Translations under genes and position numbers: made by a program
In this document: positions 5,537 to 8,753 of the stretch, in pieces
How positions within the stretch are numbered: position 1 is the stretch's first letter
Layout of the letters: every line of letters starts with the position of its first letter
Notes under the pieces: model-generated
Told to the model about the DNA's origin: nothing
Seen by the model: the letters and a program-made list of their open reading frames with translations, nothing else
The model's database searches: none
Origin: Bacillota bacterium
Lineage (GTDB): Bacteria; Bacillota; Clostridia; Lachnospirales; Lachnospiraceae
Length of the DNA stretch: 8,753 nt
Assembly: GCA_023389295.1 (NCBI GenBank)
Contig: JAEWEO010000138.1
Coordinates: 1 to 8,753 of the forward strand
Reading direction: 5' to 3'

Positions 5537-5573
5537 CGAAGATGCGGTTTGTGACTTTCCTTTGTAATCTTCG
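5537..5573 (-). other. Hairpin in the spoIIIAB-spoIIIAC spacer
   Basis: CGAAGAT (5537-5543) and ATCTTCG (5567-5573) are exact reverse complements around a 23-base loop, 17 bases before the spoIIIAC start codon. There is no T-run. It may be an mRNA stability or processing element that sets the relative amounts of AB and AC, or a chance stem. Confidence 0.3.
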
Positions 5574-5584
5574 CTTATTATGTC

Positions 5585-6109
5585 TCAAACCATTATAATG
5601 GTTATAAAAATACCAGCCATAATTCCAAGGGTATTATATAAATAGGACTTTTCCTTTACAGTCCCTGAAAGATCCGTTATTTCACTTTCCAGTTGGGACA
5701 GATATAAATCTATGGTATTCATCTGCATATCCTTATCAAGATATCCAAGATTCTCACCGAATTGTATCATATGTAACTTGTCCTTCTTTGCTAGGGAGGT
5801 ACCGCCAAGTTCACTCTCCGCTGCTGTTTTCCAGACTTCAGAAAAGGTTTGGCCGGATAGCTCATTTAGCTTATCACTTACTTGCTTGAAGAATTCATGG
5901 AAGCCTCCTGTATGTCTTCTGTAGAGAGAGTGAATTGCTTCCGGTAAAGGAGTATTGGCATAGCGAATATCTCCACGCAGTAATCCAATTAATTTCCTTA
6001 GTTCCTTTAAATCATTAATTCTGCTCCTCATCTGTGTACTGAAGTAAAAACCCATTCCTGTGGAAGATGCAATGACAAGGATGCATCCGATAATCTTCAT
6101 AATATTCAT
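5585..6109 (-). CDS. spoIIIAB: Stage III sporulation protein AB (SpoIIIAB)
   Basis: The 174 residues (171 in B. subtilis) have a membrane segment at the N-terminus (MKIIGCILVIASSTGMGFYF). A cytoplasmic helical domain follows, beginning QMRSRINDLKELRKLIGLLRGDIRY and including the conserved TPLPEAI. A hydrophobic C-terminus (LGIMAGIFITIIMV) ends the protein. The B. subtilis structure resembles the cytoplasmic domain of GspF of type II secretion, and AB is thought to work with the ATPase SpoIIIAA. I start at ATG 6107-6109, 10 bases after AGGAGG. The ATG seven codons upstream contains that Shine-Dalgarno, so it is rejected. An ATG three codons downstream (MKIIG) cannot be excluded. Confidence 0.93.
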   Translation of the reverse strand: MNIMKIIGCILVIASSTGMGFYFSTQMRSRINDLKELRKLIGLLRGDIRYANTPLPEAIHSLYRRHTGGFHEFFKQVSDKLNELSGQTFSEVWKTAAESELGGTSLAKKDKLHMIQFGENLGYLDKDMQMNTIDLYLSQLESEITDLSGTVKEKSYLYNTLGIMAGIFITIIMV

Positions 6110-6136
6110 TAAAGTTTGTCCTCCTCTCATATCGCT

Positions 6137-7099
6137 TTACTTTGTTCCAGAATAAAGCTTTTTTCCGTCCACATCATAAATCTCTTCTAAATATCCAATT
6201 CCCGAAAGATTACTGAGTATGATATACCGTTCAAATAATCTTTTCTTAACAAGATCGCTTAAGGTTGGCTTATTGATGATATCCTCGATGGAACTTCCAT
6301 GAACCGTAGCTATTAATTTACAGCCACAGCCGATGACATAGTCAATTGCATCAAGATCTTCTTTGGAACCGATCTCATCAACCGCAATAATTTGGGGTGA
6401 CATGGATCGTATCAGCATCATCATTCCCTTTGCCTTTGGACAGCAATCCAATATGTCAGTACGAATACCAAGTTCATTCTGCGGCATCCCCATATAGCAG
6501 GCTCCTATTTCTGATCGTTCATCCACAACGCCTACGCTCATCCCCGGGAAATTACTAACACCATTGGACAATTGCCGAATGATATCTCGAAGCAAGGTTG
6601 TCTTTCCACAGCGAGGTGGTGATATAATCAGCGTATGATAAATTCCTAAGGTATGTTTATTAATCAGGTACGGTAGAACAGGGTCTGCACATCCCTTTAC
6701 TTGATGAGCAAGACGAATGTTAATGAAGGAGATATGCTTCATCCCCTTAATTGCATCATCCTCTACAATGGTCTTACCGGCTATTCCGATACGATGCCCA
6801 CCATTTATTGTAATAAACCCCTGCCTGATTTCCTCTTCAAATGCATACAAGGAATAATTACTAATGTATTCCATGGTTTCGCGAATTTCATTTTTCGTAA
6901 TTTGGATTGCTTTGGAAGGATTATCAACCATTTTTGAATCTTCCGATATAAATGCTTCTTTATTACCATACACAATCAAAAGCGGTGCATTCATGCGAAG
7001 CCTTATCTCTTGAAGCTTGTCAAAGTCGAGGCTTACCTTACCAAGGATCGTCCTTAACTTTAATGAAAATATTTTTAACAGCTCGTCTTTCGTATTCAT
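6137..7099 (-). CDS. spoIIIAA: Stage III sporulation protein AA, ATPase (SpoIIIAA)
   Basis: This 320-residue cytoplasmic AAA-type/secretion ATPase powers or assembles the SpoIIIA channel. An N-terminal domain (1-150) carries EIRLRMNAPL and GFITINGGHRIGIAGK. The Walker A motif is SPPRCGKTT (160-168; Lys166, Thr167) and the Walker B motif is PQIIAVDEIG (235-244; Asp241, Glu242). Between them are VVDERSEIG (191-199) and GIRTDILDCCPKAKGM, and a Walker-B-distal VHG follows (266-268). These are the hallmarks of SpoIIIAA and its homologues. One variation is Ser160 in place of the first Gly of the canonical P-loop, which is probably tolerated. The ATG at 7097-7099 has GGGAGGG 8 bases upstream. As first gene of the operon it should be under mother-cell sigma-E control. 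Confidence 0.96.
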   Translation of the reverse strand: MNTKDELLKIFSLKLRTILGKVSLDFDKLQEIRLRMNAPLLIVYGNKEAFISEDSKMVDNPSKAIQITKNEIRETMEYISNYSLYAFEEEIRQGFITINGGHRIGIAGKTIVEDDAIKGMKHISFINIRLAHQVKGCADPVLPYLINKHTLGIYHTLIISPPRCGKTTLLRDIIRQLSNGVSNFPGMSVGVVDERSEIGACYMGMPQNELGIRTDILDCCPKAKGMMMLIRSMSPQIIAVDEIGSKEDLDAIDYVIGCGCKLIATVHGSSIEDIINKPTLSDLVKKRLFERYIILSNLSGIGYLEEIYDVDGKKLYSGTK

Positions 7100-7158
7100 T
7101 TACTAATCCCTCCCTGTCCGATTACCTACTTCATGCTTATCCACTTTGTATTTAGAAC

Positions 7159-7186
7159 AATATATTCTCTGAATAAGAAAATATTC
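7159..7186 (-). promoter_or_regulatory. spoIIIAA: Candidate sigma-E promoter for the spoIIIA operon
   Basis: On the minus strand GAATATT (7180-7186) fits the sigma-E -35 consensus KMATATT. After 13 bases comes AATATATT (7159-7166), which matches CATACAHT at 6 of 8 positions. A start about 7 bases downstream would give a leader of roughly 50 bases. The known sigma-E control of spoIIIA in Bacillus and Clostridia supports the assignment. The -10 box lacks the typical C residues and the region is AT-rich, so chance similarity is possible. Confidence 0.4.
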
Positions 7187-7201
7187 CGATTAGTACAAGA
7201 T

Positions 7202-7230
7202 TTGAATTGCAAAAAAAGAGCACCTATATT
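7202..7230 (+). promoter_or_regulatory. aroE: Candidate sigma-A promoter for aroE
   Basis: TTGAAT (7202-7207), a 17-base spacer, and TATATT (7225-7230) match the sigma-A consensus at 4 of 6 and 5 of 6 positions with ideal spacing. It lies about 170 bases before aroE. It is an alternative to the TTGACA closer to the gene, which has poor -10 spacing. Confidence 0.4.
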
Positions 7231-7313
7231 ATCCTGTTAAATAAGCTATGAAACTAAAATTCGTCTTCGTTAGAGATTTTTTAGTGTTCTCCTACTTAAG
7301 GTTATTAAATTAT

Positions 7314-7332
7314 TTGACAGAGTTCATGAACT
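7314..7332 (+). promoter_or_regulatory. aroE: TTGACA followed by a perfect 12-base palindrome upstream of aroE
   Basis: A consensus -35 hexamer TTGACA (7314-7319) is followed after one base by AGTTCATGAACT (7321-7332), an exact palindrome. The nearest -10-like box, TAAAAT (7341-7346), is 21 bases from the -35, which is too far for a normal promoter. The palindrome is placed as an operator would be. Whether a promoter works here is uncertain. Confidence 0.35.
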
Positions 7333-7402
7333 TGGCCGAATAAAATCTTGGTTTTTGTAGGAAGATTAAATTGCTAGGTGATTGCAATAGGGAGGTTTTA
7401 AA

Positions 7403-8197
7403 ATGAGATACGGATTAATTGGAGAAAAGTTAGGACATAGTTATTCCAAAATCATTCACGAGAAATTGGCGGATTATACCTATGATTTAATTCCATTAAG
7501 TCAGGAAGAATTTGGCCCCTTTATGGAAAAGAAAGAATTTACGGCTATCAATGTAACGATACCTTACAAGCAAGCCGTTATACCATATCTGGATGAATTA
7601 CATCCTCTTGCTAAGGAAATTGGTGCTGTTAATACCATTGTACATAAGAACGGCTATGCTGTTGGATATAATACTGATTTTTACGGTTTTAAGTATATGC
7701 TCACACATAATCAAATTGCCATCGCAGGTAAAAAGTGCCTGGTACTTGGCAATGGCGGCACTTCCCATACCGTGGTGTCTGTATTAAATCATTTATGCGC
7801 AGCACAAATATATGTGGTAAGTAGGCAACCTGCTGATTTTAATAATAATAATAATAATGAGATTATTAAGACTGTTAATTATGATGACTGTTACAAATAC
7901 CATACGGATGCAGAGATTATCGTAAATACTACCCCTCTTGGCATGTATCCTAATATGGATGCAGCTGCCTTAGATTTAACTTCCTTTGTAAAATGTGAAG
8001 CAGTTGTAGATGTGATCTTTAATCCACTTCAGACAAAACTGACATTACAGGCAACAAAACTTGGCATAAAGGCAGTTACCGGACTGGAAATGTTGGTAGC
8101 TCAAGCGAAGCAAGCCATTGAGTATTTTTTAGATGTAACCATAGACGAAGCAGTCATTGAAACTACTTATCAAGAATTGTTAGAGATGATAAATTGA
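7403..8197 (+). CDS. aroE: Shikimate dehydrogenase (NADP+)
   Basis: This enzyme reduces 3-dehydroshikimate to shikimate with NADPH in the aromatic amino acid and chorismate pathway (cytoplasm). The 264 residues show the full set of landmarks. GHSYSKIIH (Ser13 and Ser15) binds shikimate. NVTIPYK has catalytic Lys56, GAVNTI has Asn77, and GYNTDFYG has catalytic Asp92. The Rossmann glycine motif is VLGNGGTSHTV (about 114-124). SR at 140-141 takes the place of the usual NRT phosphate-binding motif, and GLEMLVAQAKQA is near the C-terminus. A run of six Asn (147-152) follows the NADP loop. The length is normal. The ATG at 7403-7405 has GGGAGGT about 8 bases upstream. It stands alone and diverges from spoIIIA. 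Confidence 0.95.
   Translation: MRYGLIGEKLGHSYSKIIHEKLADYTYDLIPLSQEEFGPFMEKKEFTAINVTIPYKQAVIPYLDELHPLAKEIGAVNTIVHKNGYAVGYNTDFYGFKYMLTHNQIAIAGKKCLVLGNGGTSHTVVSVLNHLCAAQIYVVSRQPADFNNNNNNEIIKTVNYDDCYKYHTDAEIIVNTTPLGMYPNMDAAALDLTSFVKCEAVVDVIFNPLQTKLTLQATKLGIKAVTGLEMLVAQAKQAIEYFLDVTIDEAVIETTYQELLEMIN
7841..7858 (+). repeat. aroE: (AAT)6 microsatellite in aroE
   Basis: Six identical AAT codons encode Asn147-Asn152, just after the NADP-phosphate-binding loop of shikimate dehydrogenase. The repeat is perfect at DNA level, so it is recent or prone to slippage. Changes of whole units keep the frame. Confidence 0.85.
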
Positions 8198-8258
8198 TTT
8201 CATTAAATTTCCTATAATATCAACACCATTCTTTAACATAGCCTAGATTTAAAAAATT

Positions 8259-8310
8259 TCGAGTCTTCAGATTCACAGCGATGCATAATGTGACTTTGAA
8301 GACTCGATTT
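8259..8310. terminator. Bidirectional terminator between aroE and the convergent membrane-protein gene
   Basis: CGAGTCTTCA (8260-8269) pairs perfectly with TGAAGACTCG (8297-8306). The stem continues inward through a G-T and an A-T pair to TCACA/TGTGA (8273-8277 and 8289-8293). On the plus strand ATTTATTAATTTAT follows the stem, and on the minus strand GAAATTTTTT follows it. It lies 62 bases after the aroE stop and 10 bases after the convergent gene's stop, so it suits termination from both sides. Confidence 0.75.
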
Positions 8311-8316
8311 ATTAAT

Positions 8317-8753
8317 TTATATTCCTGCCCCACTAAGTGCATATATCATGAAATAAATTCCTATGATAGGGTATAAAACCCTGGTAACTTTTTGAATTAA
8401 AAGATATAAGTCGGATGGTTCCGGGTCATTAACAGACATAGCGTACCTAAGTTGAAAGAAAAACAAGGGAAATCTTATATCTATCATCGTTATAGCAAAC
8501 AGAAGTATTGCAATTACTAAGAATCCGAATCTTCCTCGAATCGTATCATCTGAAAAAGTAGCTAAATCTGCAACATTTTTTAAAGATACTTCATAACTCT
8601 CGTCATAAGGACTATTTCCGTTAAAAGTAACTAAAAACTCTTGATCTATCGCAGGCTCTCCATTATTATCAAGTAAAAAGAAACTATCACTTCGATATAA
8701 ACCTTCTAAAATAATGTTTTCATCCTTATCCCTGATAACGATAGGCTCAAAGT
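8317..8753 (-). CDS. Membrane protein of unknown function, C-terminal 144 residues (start outside window)
   Basis: A minus-strand frame is open from the right edge to TAA at 8317-8319, and no start is visible. The visible part opens with a hydrophilic, probably extracytoplasmic stretch (residues 1-70, with VIRDKDENIILEGLYR and LVTFNGNSPYDESYEVSL). Two membrane segments follow, near 75-91 and 124-140. Between them lies a short loop reading RFPLFFFQLRYAMSVNDPEPSD. The hairpin of two helices around an FxLRY...PEPSD loop resembles small two-helix domains such as DUF6199. That comparison is from memory and unverified. The coding character is well supported by the long open frame and the terminator placed right after the stop. 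I cannot assign a function. Confidence 0.75.
   Translation of the reverse strand, partial: FEPIVIRDKDENIILEGLYRSDSFFLLDNNGEPAIDQEFLVTFNGNSPYDESYEVSLKNVADLATFSDDTIRGRFGFLVIAILLFAITMIDIRFPLFFFQLRYAMSVNDPEPSDLYLLIQKVTRVLYPIIGIYFMIYALSGAGI

Larger units (their letters stand above)
7100..7402. other. Divergent spoIIIAA/aroE intergenic region
   Basis: This 303-base AT-rich region contains no gene. On the minus strand it holds the spoIIIAA Shine-Dalgarno and a possible sigma-E promoter (7159-7186). On the plus strand it holds a possible sigma-A promoter (7202-7230), a perfect 12-base palindrome after a TTGACA (7314-7332), and the aroE Shine-Dalgarno GGGAGGT about 8 bases before its ATG. If transcription of aroE starts near 7237, the leader would be about 165 bases. 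I see no recognisable riboswitch fold in it. Confidence 0.7.

Overview
The window is AT-rich, every gene has a clear purine-rich Shine-Dalgarno, and it carries a complete spoIIIA operon. This points to an endospore-forming Clostridia species. The gene order and protein sequences look most like Lachnospiraceae (Lachnoclostridium/Clostridium phytofermentans-like). That placement rests on recognition, not on a search.

Layout. Positions 1-64 (minus) hold the first 21 codons of xseA. Positions 65-640 are an unusually long gap between xseA and nusB. It contains a near-palindromic element of about 111 bp, a broken small reading frame running out of that element, and an inverted repeat near xseA. Positions 641-1036 are nusB and 1105-1488 an Asp23/YqhY-type gene, both minus. 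A good sigma-A-type promoter region lies at 1542-1579. Positions 1601-7099 (minus) are the eight-gene operon spoIIIAA-AB-AC-AD-AE-AF-AG-AH, all intact, tightly packed and each with its own ribosome binding site. Positions 7100-7402 are a divergent regulatory region with a possible sigma-E promoter facing spoIIIAA and possible promoter/operator sites facing aroE. aroE is on the plus strand (7403-8197). A strong hairpin at 8259-8307 separates it from a convergent membrane-protein gene whose 3' part (8317-8753, minus) runs off the right edge; its start is outside the window.

How the genes work together. SpoIIIAA to SpoIIIAH build the mother-cell half of the channel ('feeding tube') that links mother cell and forespore after engulfment. 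AA is the ATPase, AB a GspF-like protein, AC/AD/AE polytopic membrane proteins, and AF/AG/AH single- or double-pass proteins with ring-building domains. The asp23-nusB-xseA genes downstream are vegetative housekeeping genes, and their own promoter suggests they are uncoupled from sporulation. In Bacillus subtilis, accB-accC lie between spoIIIAH and yqhY and folD lies between nusB and xseA; none of these is present here.

The spoIIIA, nusB, asp23 and aroE genes are ordinary. The least explained part of the window is the 65-640 gap. I see no CRISPR array, tRNA, rRNA or complete insertion sequence.
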